Source of the DNA: Phycisphaerales bacterium
GTDB lineage: Bacteria > Planctomycetota > Phycisphaerae > Phycisphaerales > UBA1924
Assembly: GCA_020847535.1 (NCBI GenBank)
Contig: JADLBU010000006.1
Location: forward strand, 36,121-100,120
Direction: 5' to 3'
DNA length: 64,000 bases
Translations under genes and position numbers: made by a program
The notes under the pieces: model-generated
The model's input: only the letters and a program-made list of their open reading frames with translations
What the model was told of the DNA's origin: nothing
The model's database searches: none
Part shown: piece after piece, positions 47,136-55,737 of the stretch
Numbering within the stretch: the stretch's first letter is position 1
How the letters are laid out: each line of letters opens with the position of its first letter

Positions 47136-47843
47136 TTACCCAACTCCCAGGTACGCCTTCCGCACCTCATCGTGCGATGCCAGCTCCTTGGCATCCCCTT
47201 CCATCACGATCTTCCCCACCTGCAGCACATACGCCCGGTTCGCCACCTGCAGCGCCATGTGCGCGTTCTGCTCCACCAGCAAAATCGTCGTCCCATCCTG
47301 ATTAATCTCACGGATGATCTTGAAAATGGTCGCCACCACCTGCGGCGCCAGCCCCAGCGACGGCTCATCAAGCAACAGCAGCCGCGGACGGGCCATCAGC
47401 GACCGTGCGATCGCCAGCATCTGCTGCTCACCGCCCGACAGCGTCCCGGCGTTCTGCTTCAACCGCTCCTGGAGCCGTGGAAACAGCGTCAGCGACCGCT
47501 CACGGTCCCTGGCGATCCCCGCCGAGTCCCTCCTCGTGAACGCCCCCAGCTCGATGTTCTCCTCCACCGTCATGTTGGCGAAGATGCCCCGCCCCTCCGG
47601 CGCGTGTGCCAGCCCCCGCTCCACGATCGCGTGCGGCTGCAGCCGCGTGATCGGCGCCCCATCAAACGACACGCTCCCCGACACCGGCCGCAACAGCCCC
47701 GAGATCGTCCGCAGCGTCGTCGACTTCCCCGCCCCGTTGCACCCGATCAGCGTGACAATCTCCCCCTGCGCCACGCGCAGCGACACCCCGTGCAACGCAC
47801 GTATGCCACCGTAGTTCACGACAAGGTCAGATACCGTCAGCAA
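47136..47843 (-). CDS. livF: LivF, ATP-binding protein of branched-chain amino-acid ABC transporter
   Basis: LivF is one of two ATPases that drive the Liv importer at the inner face of the membrane. With the TTG start it has 235 residues, the typical LivF length. Motifs are Walker A GCNGAGKSTT near residue 37, the ABC signature LSGGEQQMLAIARSLM, Walker B LLLLDEPSLGLAP, and an H-loop equivalent with ILLVEQNAH. The LivF-type segment HAIVERGLAHAPEGRGIFANM is present. I chose TTG 47843, with GGAG seven bases upstream. ATG 47915 would add 24 residues and overlap livG by 29 bases. It is the last gene of the operon. The Cys in Walker A is an ordinary variable position. Confidence 0.95.
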   Translation of the reverse strand: MLTVSDLVVNYGGIRALHGVSLRVAQGEIVTLIGCNGAGKSTTLRTISGLLRPVSGSVSFDGAPITRLQPHAIVERGLAHAPEGRGIFANMTVEENIELGAFTRRDSAGIARDRERSLTLFPRLQERLKQNAGTLSGGEQQMLAIARSLMARPRLLLLDEPSLGLAPQVVATIFKIIREINQDGTTILLVEQNAHMALQVANRAYVLQVGKIVMEGDAKELASHDEVRKAYLGVG

Positions 47844-47886
47844 CGCATCGCTCCAGTTGTTCCACGCTCGCCGCTCGCCTCTTCCC

Positions 47887-48663
47887 CTATTCCGTCCCCA
47901 AATACGCCTCCACAACCTTCGGATCGTTCTGAACCTTCTCCGGCGAACCCGTCGCGATCGTCTGACCGAAGTTCAGCACCGTGATGTGCTCGCACAGGTT
48001 CATCACCACGCCCATGTCGTGCTCGATCAAAAGTATCGCCAGCCCGAACTGGTCGCGCACCTTCCGGATCAGCGCCCGCAGCTCCAGCTTCTCCTGCGGG
48101 TTCATCCCCGCCGCCGGCTCATCCAGGAGCAGCACCTTCGGTTCGGTCGCCAGCGCCCGCGCGATCTCCAGCCGCCGCTGATCCCCGTACGGCAGATTCT
48201 TGGATTGCTCCCCCGCCCGCGCGGCAAGCCCGAACATCTCCAGAAGCTCCATCGACCGGCTCTCGATCGCCCGCTCCTGTCCCGTGTAATACGCCGTCCG
48301 CAGCAGCGTCCCGGCGATCGCGTGCCTGCCGCGAAGGTGACACCCCAGCTTCACATTGTCCAGCACCGAGAGCTCACCGAAGAGCCTGATGTTCTGGAAC
48401 GTCCGCGACAGCCCGGCGGCCGCAATCTGGTGCGGCTTGCGCCCGTTGAGCCGCTCACCATCCAGCGTCACTTCCCCCGAATCCGGCTGGTACACGCCGG
48501 TCAGGAGATTGAAGCACGTCGTCTTCCCCGCCCCGTTGGGACCGATCAACCCGTACAGCCCGTGCCGAGGGATGCGCAGCGAAAAATCCTGCACCGCCTT
48601 CAGACCCCCGAAGGCGATCGCGATCCCCCGCACATCCAGAATGAACTCGCTCGACACACTCAC
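47887..48663 (-). CDS. livG: LivG, ATP-binding protein of branched-chain amino-acid ABC transporter
   Basis: LivG is the second ATPase of the Liv importer. The 258 residues match the family length. Motifs are FGGLKAVQDFSL near the start, Walker A GPNGAGKTT, and the LivG-type GLSRTFQNIRLFGELSVLDN. The ABC signature is altered to LPYGDQRRLEIARAL, as usual for LivG. Walker B is LLLDEPAAGMNP and the H-loop is ILLIEHDMGVVM. The insert between the Q-loop and the signature is also typical. It starts 15 bases after livM and is followed by livF, consistent with one transcript livK-H-M-G-F. Confidence 0.96.
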   Translation of the reverse strand: MSVSSEFILDVRGIAIAFGGLKAVQDFSLRIPRHGLYGLIGPNGAGKTTCFNLLTGVYQPDSGEVTLDGERLNGRKPHQIAAAGLSRTFQNIRLFGELSVLDNVKLGCHLRGRHAIAGTLLRTAYYTGQERAIESRSMELLEMFGLAARAGEQSKNLPYGDQRRLEIARALATEPKVLLLDEPAAGMNPQEKLELRALIRKVRDQFGLAILLIEHDMGVVMNLCEHITVLNFGQTIATGSPEKVQNDPKVVEAYLGTE

Positions 48664-48678
48664 GCGATCGTTCTTCCC

Positions 48679-49980
48679 TTACTGCCCGCTCCCCACTGCC
48701 TTCTTCTTCCGCCCAAAGAGCTCCCACACTTCCCGGATCCCGAAAAGCCCCTGCGGCCGCGCGATCATCATCACGATCAACAGCAGCGCGTACAGGATCA
48801 GCCGGAAGTCCGCGATGTTGATCCCCTGCGACAGGCAGAACTGCCGCGCCCCCTCCAGCACGATCGTCCCGATCCCCACTCCTACCAGCGACTTCACATG
48901 CCAGTGCTTCCGCACCGCCTGAACGACCGCCATGATCCCCAGCAGCACCAGCCCCGCCGGCCATACCGGCGGAAGATCACGCAGCACCTCCGGCAATAGC
49001 GTCAAAATGATCGCCGCCAGGGTCGCGCCCGAGATCGACCCCATCCCCCCCAGCACCACCATGATGATGAAGTCAAACGACTTCTGGAACCCCAGATCCC
49101 CCGCGTTGATCGCCCCGATATCCATCGCGTACAGCCCGCCAGCCAGCCCCGCGAAGAAACTCGCGATCACGAACGCACGCACCTTGTACTTCGTGACATC
49201 CACACCCATCGCCTGCGCAGCAACCTCATCCTCCCGGATCGAGAGAAACGCCCGGCCGCTCGAGCTGGTCTTGAGCCGATAGCACACGATCAGCGTCAGC
49301 ACCACGAACAGGTACACCCAGAACAGCGTCGTGTACGTCGGCAGCAGGTTGAAGCCCTTGGGCCCACCCAGCTTGATGAGCAGCTCGTACCACGGCGTGT
49401 CCACCGCCTGGCTCGCCTTCCACGGCTGCACCTGGTCCGGAGTCCCCTGCAGCAGCACGCGCACGATCTCGCCAAACCCCAGCGTCACGATCGCCAGGTA
49501 ATCCCCGCGCAGCCGCAGGCTTGGCAGACCCACGATATACCCCGCCGCCGCCGACCCCAGCCCGCCCATGATGCACGATGCGACGAAGATCAGATCCCCC
49601 TTGCCGATGAACGGCCCCGCGTGCGCCCCGCTCCCCGTCCACGACAGCGCCCCGCCCGCAAACTCCGCCGTCCCCAGGAGCTTGATCGATCCGTAATACG
49701 TGATGGTCGCCGAGATATACCCGCCGACCGCCATGAACCCCGCGTGCCCCATCGAGAACTGGCCCGTGAACCCGTTCACCACCGTCAGGCTCACCGCCAG
49801 GATGATGTTCGTCCCGGCGATCAACATCAGCTTGCTCGAGAACCCGCTGATATTCGGCCCCACCAGGTAATACGCGATCAGCGCAACAACCACCCCTGCC
49901 AACAGCGGCCACACTGCGCGCGGCAGCACCGTCCACCTGGGCGGCGAGAGCTGGCGGGTATGGTCGATGAGCCGGTTCAC
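48679..49980 (-). CDS. livM: LivM, permease subunit of branched-chain amino-acid ABC transporter
   Basis: LivM is one of the two permeases. The 433 residues hold about ten hydrophobic spans. The family signature SLRLRGDYLAIVTLGFGEIVRV lies in the middle; GQFSMGHAGFMAVGGYISA and VVLGGMGSISGATLAAIILT are also characteristic. The start is GTG 49980, overlapping the livH stop by one base (TAGTG), so the pair is coupled. The last residues (AVGSGQ and stop) are encoded by a copy of the C-rich heptamer repeat (48680-48700). The repeat has therefore apparently contributed the natural C-terminus. Confidence 0.95.
   Translation of the reverse strand: MNRLIDHTRQLSPPRWTVLPRAVWPLLAGVVVALIAYYLVGPNISGFSSKLMLIAGTNIILAVSLTVVNGFTGQFSMGHAGFMAVGGYISATITYYGSIKLLGTAEFAGGALSWTGSGAHAGPFIGKGDLIFVASCIMGGLGSAAAGYIVGLPSLRLRGDYLAIVTLGFGEIVRVLLQGTPDQVQPWKASQAVDTPWYELLIKLGGPKGFNLLPTYTTLFWVYLFVVLTLIVCYRLKTSSSGRAFLSIREDEVAAQAMGVDVTKYKVRAFVIASFFAGLAGGLYAMDIGAINAGDLGFQKSFDFIIMVVLGGMGSISGATLAAIILTLLPEVLRDLPPVWPAGLVLLGIMAVVQAVRKHWHVKSLVGVGIGTIVLEGARQFCLSQGINIADFRLILYALLLIVMMIARPQGLFGIREVWELFGRKKKAVGSGQ
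48680..48700. repeat. C-rich heptamer repeat, copy 2 (inside livM 3' end)
   Basis: Same CACT(G/C)CC-type units as copy 1 with one base change. This copy is translated as the last codons and the stop of livM. Confidence 0.7.
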
Positions 49981-50912
49981 TAGACCTTTTCCACCGTCGC
50001 CTTCCCCAGCACGCCCTCAGGCTTGAGCAAGAGCACCAGGATCAGGATCGCGAACACGTACGCATCCCGGTACTGGCTCGACAGGTACGCGACCCCGAAG
50101 AACTCGATCAGCCCGATGAGCAGCCCGCCCAGCACCGCCCCGCGCACGTTGCCGATCCCCCCCACCACCGCCGCCACGAACGCCTTCAGACCCAGCATGA
50201 CCCACATCGAGTCGGCCGTCTGCTTGGCTTGCCCCTCGTACTTCAGCCCGTACAGGAACCCCGCCGCCGCCGCCAGCATGGTCCCCACGATGAACGTGAA
50301 GCTGATCACCCGATCAACGTTGATCCCCATCAGGCTCGCGTTGCGCGTGTTGAACGACACCGCCCGCATCGCCGACCCCAGCTTGGTGTGATAGATCAGG
50401 TACTGCAGCGCCGCCATCAGCACCACGGCCGTCCCGATCACCGCCACGTCCGACAGCCGCACCTGCACCCCCGACACCGAGAAGAGCGAGCTGCTCTCCA
50501 TCAGCGTCGGGAAGCTCTTGGGGTACGGCCCAAACGTAAACTTCTGCTGACCCAGGTTCTGCAAAAGCAGCGAGACCCCGATCGCCGTGATCAAAACGTT
50601 CAACCGCGGCGCTTTGCGCAGCGGTTTGTACGCGACCCGCTCGATCGTGAACCCTACGAGCCCGCAGATCACCATCGCCCCCATCAGCACCAGGAGCCCC
50701 ATGTACCACGCCGGTGTCGGCTGGCCCGTGGCGCCGATCCCCAGCCACGAGGCGATCGTGATCGACAGCCACACACCCAGCGCGAACACGTCCGAGTGCG
50801 CGAAGTTGATGAACTTCAAGATGCCGTACACCATCGTGTACCCGAGCGCAATCAGCGCGTACAGGCACCCGACCGTCACACCGTCAAAGAGTGTCTGAAG
50901 AAACTGCGTCAT
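49980..50912 (-). CDS. livH: LivH, permease subunit of branched-chain amino-acid ABC transporter
   Basis: LivH is the partner permease of LivM. The 310 residues contain about eight hydrophobic spans. Near the N-terminus is the diagnostic LIALGYTMVYGILKFINFAHSD. Near the C-terminal half is LGLKAFVAAVVGGIGNVRGAVLGG, another LivH hallmark (GGIGxxxGAxxGG). The ATG at 50912 follows livK with 60 bases between, in which heptamer-repeat copy 3 lies. The chain ends EGVLGKATVEKV. The length is normal and there is no sign of damage. Confidence 0.96.
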   Translation of the reverse strand: MTQFLQTLFDGVTVGCLYALIALGYTMVYGILKFINFAHSDVFALGVWLSITIASWLGIGATGQPTPAWYMGLLVLMGAMVICGLVGFTIERVAYKPLRKAPRLNVLITAIGVSLLLQNLGQQKFTFGPYPKSFPTLMESSSLFSVSGVQVRLSDVAVIGTAVVLMAALQYLIYHTKLGSAMRAVSFNTRNASLMGINVDRVISFTFIVGTMLAAAAGFLYGLKYEGQAKQTADSMWVMLGLKAFVAAVVGGIGNVRGAVLGGLLIGLIEFFGVAYLSSQYRDAYVFAILILVLLLKPEGVLGKATVEKV

Positions 50913-50942
50913 GCAACGATCACGGGCGGCTGGCCTTGAGCC

Positions 50943-50968
50943 TCCCCAGTCCCCAGTGCCCAGTGCCT
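50943..50968. repeat. C-rich heptamer repeat, copy 3 (livK-livH gap)
   Basis: Variant units (CCCAGTCCCCAGTGCCCAGTGCC) fill most of the short gap after livK. Confidence 0.65.
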
Positions 50969-50972
50969 TCTC

Positions 50973-52277
50973 TCACGGCTTGATCGTCGCCTTGTACTTC
51001 AACGCCCCGTTCACGATCTCCAGGATCACCGCATCCTTCGTCGGGTTCCGGTTCGCATCGATCGTGATGTTCCCCGTCACGCCCGCGAAGTTCTTCGTCG
51101 AGTTGATCGCCCCAGCCAGGTCCTTTCCACCCAGCGAAGGAGAACGCTCCATCGCGTCAAACAACAGCCGCGCTGCGTCATACCCCAGCGCCGCCAGCCC
51201 GTCCGGAACCTTCTTGTACTGGTCCTGGTACTTCTTCACGAACTCCTGCACCTCCGGACGAGTGTCCTCGTGCGAGTAGTGGTTCGAGAAGTAGCAGTTG
51301 TTCAGCGCATCCCCCGCGTTCTTGAGCTCCTCCGAGTCCCATCCGTCACCCCCCACCAAGGGACAGGTGATCCCGAGCTTCCGCGCCTGCCGCGCGATGT
51401 TCACCACCTCCGTGTAGTACCCCGGCACGTAGATGAACTCGGGGTTCTTTACCCGGATCGCCGTCAGCTGCGCCGAGAAGTCATTGTCGCCATCGCTGAA
51501 CGCCTCCTCCGCGACCACCTCACCGCCCAGCTTCTTGAACGAATCGACAAACACCGTCTTGAGCCCCGACGAGTACGCCTGGGCACGGTTGTACAGCGCA
51601 GCGCCCTTCTTGAACTTCATTGTCTCCGCGCAGAACTTCGCTCCCACCAGCCCCTGGAAGGGATCGATGAAGCACACCCGCGAGATCATGTCGCCCACCG
51701 CCGTCACATCCTCGTTGGTGCTCGAGGGTGTGATCATCGGGATTCCCTTGCGCTGACAGATCGGAGCGCCCGCAAGCGATCGCGAGCTGGCGACCTCACC
51801 CAGCACCGCCACCACCTTGTCCCCCTCGATCAGCCGCGTCACCACCGTCTGGGTCTCCTGCGGCTTGCCCTGGTTGTCGTGCGTGATCAGCCTGATCTGC
51901 CGGCCCTTGACGCCCCCGGCCTTGTTCCGCTCCGCGACCGCCATCTGGATCCCCTGGTCCGTCGAGATCCCGAAGGTCGCCTCCGATCCCGTGATCGATG
52001 CGTAGTGCCCGATCACAATGTCGTCGGCCGAGCCCTCCGCAGCCGGCGCGGCCGCAGCGCTGTCGGTCTTGGGCGCTTCAGAACCCCCCGGTGCCTTGGT
52101 CCCGCCGCTGCTCGCAGTCTCACTCGGAGCCTTGGTCGCGTTTCCCGCGGGCGCAGCAGCGCCAGTGCCCGTGCCCGTGCCCGTGCCCGACTTCTGCTCG
52201 CATCCGGAAAGCCCCGCCAAACCAAACCCGATCATCAGCACCGATGCCGTCCGAGCGATCAATCTCATCGCGCCCAT
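50973..52277 (-). CDS. livK: LivK/LivJ-type periplasmic branched-chain amino-acid binding lipoprotein
   Basis: This is the substrate-binding protein that delivers branched-chain amino acids or similar ligands to LivH-LivM. The 434 residues open with a lipoprotein leader ending in the lipobox LSGC (about residues 22-25). An Ala/Thr/Gly/Ser-rich linker of about 50 residues tethers it to the membrane. The type-I periplasmic-binding fold follows, with IVIGHYASITGSEATFGISTDQG and VVAVLGEVASSRSLAGAPICQ. Further on are ITPSSTNEDVT and YVPGYYTEVVNIARQARKLG. ATG 52277 has AAGGA upstream. It is the first gene of the operon, so the promoter should lie in the upstream gap shared with the divergent gene. 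Confidence 0.94.
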   Translation of the reverse strand: MGAMRLIARTASVLMIGFGLAGLSGCEQKSGTGTGTGTGAAAPAGNATKAPSETASSGGTKAPGGSEAPKTDSAAAAPAAEGSADDIVIGHYASITGSEATFGISTDQGIQMAVAERNKAGGVKGRQIRLITHDNQGKPQETQTVVTRLIEGDKVVAVLGEVASSRSLAGAPICQRKGIPMITPSSTNEDVTAVGDMISRVCFIDPFQGLVGAKFCAETMKFKKGAALYNRAQAYSSGLKTVFVDSFKKLGGEVVAEEAFSDGDNDFSAQLTAIRVKNPEFIYVPGYYTEVVNIARQARKLGITCPLVGGDGWDSEELKNAGDALNNCYFSNHYSHEDTRPEVQEFVKKYQDQYKKVPDGLAALGYDAARLLFDAMERSPSLGGKDLAGAINSTKNFAGVTGNITIDANRNPTKDAVILEIVNGALKYKATIKP

Positions 52278-52577
52278 GTCGCTTCCTTTCTATCCGGAAT
52301 GCAAAGCCCGCCCTCGAAACGGGCACCAGCCGGCCTCCGACCCCGATCGCGCGAGCCCCCTGGAACCCGGGGCCTGACCGCAAACGGGAGGATCAAAGAT
52401 AGCAAACTTCCAACCCCCACGGGTTGCCCGCATATTCCCCACCCCGGAGACCGGATCAGCCACGCACTCCGACAAGACTCGCCAAAGTTTAGTAAAGCCC
52501 CCACTTTCATCCCCTGCGATTCCTGATACGGTGGCCCCCCTCGCGGGGCTCGCCGAACCAAACCCCGAAGAAACGTC
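52278..52577. other. 300-base divergent intergenic region between livK and the secreted Ig/dockerin gene
   Basis: No gene is evident. It must hold promoters for livK (leftward) and for the gene at 52578 (rightward). An AT-richer patch around 52486-52500 contains GTTTAGTAAAG. A TGATACG at about 52528 could be an extended -10 for the rightward gene. I could not settle on a -35 for either, so no promoter is called. Confidence 0.5.
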
Positions 52578-54371
52578 ATGAAAACCCGTTCCGTACTGGC
52601 GATCCTTTCGATCTGCGGCCTGTCGCTCCAATCAACCCGCGCTGACGACTGCAACAACAACGGCGTCGACGATGCCGATGACATCTACACCAACTGCACC
52701 AGCCTCGACCTCGACGACAGCGGCACCCCCGACGAGTGCGACATCGCCGATGGACTCATGACCGACTGCAACAACAACGGGATCGCCGACTGGGCCGACA
52801 TCTTCGGCGCCAGCGACATGTGCGGCAACCCCGTCGGCGGCGGCTCGGCCGACTGCGGCGCCGGACGCGATGCCGGGAACGGGATCGCCGGCGGTGACTG
52901 CTACGGCTCCGTCACCGAACCCATGGAGCTCGGCTCCGGCGGCGGCGATGACGTCAACGTCGGCGGAGGAAACGGCGGCGCTGGCGGCGGAGCCCTGAAC
53001 CTCACCGTCGGCGGCGTGCTCACCGTCGACGGACTCCTCTCCGCCGACGGCCAGATCAACCTCGCAGGTGAAGCCGGCGGAGGCTCAGGCGGCTCGCTCC
53101 TCATCGACTGCGAAACGCTTGCAGGCTCCGGCACCATCACCGCCAGAGGCGGTAACGTCACCTCCGGCGGCTCCGGCGGCGGCGGGCGGATCGCCATCAC
53201 CTACGGAACCTCAACCTTCACCGGCGCCTTCAACGCCTAGGGCGGTGACAACACCTACGGCCGCGCCGGCGCCGGCACCGTCTTCCTCAAGCCCGATGCC
53301 GAGTTCAGCACCCTTATCGTCGACAACTTCGGCGGCTCCGGCGAAGGCACCGAGTTCAGCGGCCGCGTGCAGGTTGATGGCAATGTCATCGTGCGCGGCG
53401 CAGGCCTGCTCACCCACAGGCACGGCGATGAAGCCGGCCTCTTGCTCGATGTCCTCGGCGACATCACGATCGATCCCACGGGCGTCATCGGCGGCGATGG
53501 CCGCAGATACCCCGCGACCCTCGGACCCGCCGCGGGCTCTCCTGGTTCCTCCGGCGGCGGGGGTGGATACGGCGGCGCAGGCAGGAACGCCGCCAGCGGA
53601 GCCCTCGGCGGCGGCACCTACGGCTTTGCCTCCTACCCCGACAACCTCGGCTCCGGCGGCAGCGATGACACCGGTTCCGGCGGAGTGAGCGCCGGCGGAG
53701 GCGGGGGAAAGATCCACCTCATCTCACCAGGCCACATCATCGTCAACGGAACCCTCAGCGCCAACGGCCAGAACTACGTCAGCAACGAGGCCGGCGCTGG
53801 CTCCGGCGGCAGCATCTACGCCCTCGCCACCGAAATCGGCGGCTCGGGAATCATCTCCGCCAACGGCGGAAACGCCACCATCGGCGGATCCGGCGGCGGC
53901 GGACGGATCGCCCCCTACTCCTGCTCCCAGAACATCCCCACCTCCAACGTGCTCGCCAATGGCGGGACCAACTTCTTCGGCGTTGCCGAAGCCGGCTCCA
54001 TCGAGCAGGGCTCCTCCACCATCACCATCTTCCTCCAGCCCGACTCAACCACCTACACCGGAGGCGATGAAGTCTCCCTCGTAGTCGATGCCATCGGCGA
54101 TGGCGACCTCAGCTTCCAGTGGCGCCGCGAAGGCGTCCCCATCGTCGATGACGGCCGCTTCTCAGGCGCGCAGACCACCCAGCTCACCATCAGCCCCATC
54201 GACTGCGCCGATGGCGGCACCTACGACTGCATCATCACCGACGACTGCGGCTCCTTCCCCACCATCCCCGCCGAGATCTCCGTGCTCGCACCCTCCGACT
54301 ACGACAACTCCGGCTTCGTCGATCTCGACGACTTCATCGCCTTCGTCCACGCCTTCGAAGCCGGCTGCTGA
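52578..54371 (+). pseudogene. secreted Ig-like/GC-type dockerin protein gene interrupted by an in-frame amber codon
   Basis: The frame from ATG 52578 gives a signal peptide (MKTRSVLAILSICGL through STRA), then EF-hand-like units (DCNNNGVDDADDI and a second copy). Gly-rich repeats with AGSGTITARGGNVTSGGSGGGGR follow. A TAG at 53238-53240 interrupts it. The same frame then continues without another stop to TGA 54369-54371. The second part repeats the style of the first (ISANGGNATIGGSGGGGR). It then has an Ig-like domain (LSFQWRREGVPI to GGTYDCIITDDCG). It ends DYDNSGFVDLDDFIAFVHAF and a terminal Gly-Cys, a GC-type dockerin C-terminus seen in planctomycetes. Full length would be 597 codons. TAG serves as an ordinary stop in neighbouring genes, so readthrough is unlikely; a Gln (CAG) to amber change is the simple explanation. 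A sequencing error is also possible. Confidence 0.82.
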
Positions 54372-54465
54372 AAGCCCCCCCCGAGAGAGGGGTTGGAGAG
54401 GGTTCTCACCATCCTCCCCAAGCACCCGCATCTGCACGAAACCCCCTGCCGCCACTCAAAAACAT

Positions 54466-54502
54466 GAAGGGCCCGCACCACCCGGTGCGGGCCCTTCTCT
54501 TT
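54466..54502. terminator. strong bidirectional Rho-independent terminator
   Basis: A 14-bp stem (54466-54479 with 54484-54497) and a 4-base loop are followed by TCTTT on the plus strand and preceded by CAAAAAC, i.e. a T run on the minus strand. It sits between convergent genes: the broken secreted-protein gene and the cyclophilin. Upstream of it, 54375-54412 carries a CCCTCTCCAACCCCTCT-type motif (G-rich on plus) often found between genes. Confidence 0.9.
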
Positions 54503-54572
54503 GATTTATGTCAAGCCCGTAGAACCCACCGAGTGCTCGGACCTACCCCCTCTACGGTCTCCACTTCCACCC

Positions 54573-54600
54573 GACTGCCTGCTGCCCACCCCCCACTGCC
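54573..54600. repeat. C-rich heptamer repeat, copy 4
   Basis: Units GACTGCCTGCTGCCCACCCCCCACTGCC lie just past the cyclophilin stop. The sequence belongs to the same family as copies 1-3. Confidence 0.6.
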
Positions 54601-54605
54601 CGCCT

Positions 54606-55103
54606 TCAAGCCCTCTTCACACTCGTGATCGTCACCGGCTCCGCCGGCACATCCTGGTGCCCGGACTTGGTTCCCGTCCGCACCGCCTTGATCTTGTCCA
54701 CCACATCCATCCCGCTCACGACCTTCCCGAACACCGCGTACGCGGCCCCATCCGGCTGCGGCTGATCCAGAAAGCTGTTGTCCTTCACGTTGATGAAGAA
54801 CTGGCAGCTCGCCGAGTCAGGATCACCCCCCAGCCGCGCCATCGCCAGCGCCCCGCGCTGATTCTTCAGCCCATTCTTCCACTCGTTCTTGATGGTCGCC
54901 GACTGCTTCTTCTGCTTCATGTCCGGCGTGAAACCCCCGCCCTGGATCATGAAGTTGCTGATCACGCGATGAAAGATCGTCCCGTCGTAATGCCCGCTGT
55001 CGACATACGACAGAAAGTTCCGCACCGAGATCGGTGCATTCTGCTCATCCAGCTCGATCCGGATATCCCCCAGCGAAGTCTTCATTTCTACAGGTGTTGC
55101 CAT
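54606..55103 (-). CDS. cyclophilin-type peptidyl-prolyl cis-trans isomerase
   Basis: Cyclophilins catalyse proline cis-trans isomerisation during folding. The 165 residues include [18 protein letters not shown] and the active-site block [32 protein letters not shown] and [17 protein letters not shown] complete the family pattern. No signal peptide is seen, so it is probably cytosolic (PpiB-like). I chose ATG 55103; the longer frame to 55223 would run into the asparaginase-like gene. It lies 38 bases downstream of that gene and ends towards the strong terminator at 54466-54502. A short G-rich stretch at 55109-55130 (AGTAGGCAGCAGG) may be an inverted relative of the heptamer repeats. Confidence 0.95.
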   Translation of the reverse strand: MATPVEMKTSLGDIRIELDEQNAPISVRNFLSYVDSGHYDGTIFHRVISNFMIQGGGFTPDMKQKKQSATIKNEWKNGLKNQRGALAMARLGGDPDSASCQFFINVKDNSFLDQPQPDGAAYAVFGKVVSGMDVVDKIKAVRTGTKSGHQDVPAEPVTITSVKRA

Positions 55104-55141
55104 GCCACACAGTAGGCAGCAGGCATCAGCGGACTCAGCAC

Positions 55142-55675
55142 TCAACACTGCTTGACAAACGTCCCCCGCTCCCGATCCTTCACCACCCCCGGGAACCTCA
55201 GCGCTCGCCCATGCCCCACGCAATACACACCCGCCTCCAGCACACCCGTCGCAAAGATCGCCTCCGTCAGGTTCTGCACCGCATCGCTCCGCTTCAATTC
55301 ATACGGACGCATCGCCCCCGTCAGCACGATCGGCACCCGCGGATTCGCAATCTCCGCGTGCAGCCTCTCACCCGTGTTCGTCAGCGTGTCCGTCCCGTGC
55401 AGAATCACGATCCCGCTCGCCTCCGTCACCAGCTCCCCCGCCCCCCCCGCTCCGCCCGCCGCTCGCACCGCCTCCACGATCCGTCGCCGATCGTCATCCG
55501 TCATGTACAGGCTGTCCTTGCTCATCAGCTCGTGAAAGCTGACCGCCACCTCCTCCAGCCGCAGACGCAACACCATCCGCCGCACCACCGATGAGCGGTT
55601 CTCGAGCTTCCCCGTCAGCTCGTCATACGTCTTCTCAATCGTCCCACCCGTCGTGATCAGCGTGATGTGCCGCAT
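55142..55675 (-). CDS. short single-domain L-asparaginase-like protein
   Basis: Asparaginases hydrolyse asparagine to aspartate and ammonia. The 177 residues carry the first catalytic block [14 protein letters not shown] (nucleophile Thr in TGGTI) and the second block [38 protein letters not shown] matches the third conserved element. Classic type I/II enzymes are about 330 residues with a C-terminal domain that helps form the dimer active site. That domain is absent here and the frame ends naturally, so this belongs to a short single-domain group. Whether asparagine is the true substrate is unknown. ATG 55675 begins the conserved strand directly, so the N-terminus is complete. Confidence 0.88.
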   Translation of the reverse strand: MRHITLITTGGTIEKTYDELTGKLENRSSVVRRMVLRLRLEEVAVSFHELMSKDSLYMTDDDRRRIVEAVRAAGGAGGAGELVTEASGIVILHGTDTLTNTGERLHAEIANPRVPIVLTGAMRPYELKRSDAVQNLTEAIFATGVLEAGVYCVGHGRALRFPGVVKDRERGTFVKQC

Positions 55676-55737
55676 AAGACCAGAGCGTAGGAGTTCACGC
55701 TGCCATCACCCCCTCACCCCCATCACCCTCCCACGAC

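Noticed and set aside
53367..54371. Independent gene starting at GTG 53367
   Set aside because: It has no signal peptide and is in the same frame as the upstream part, with continuous repeat structure across the amber codon, so it is treated as one broken gene.
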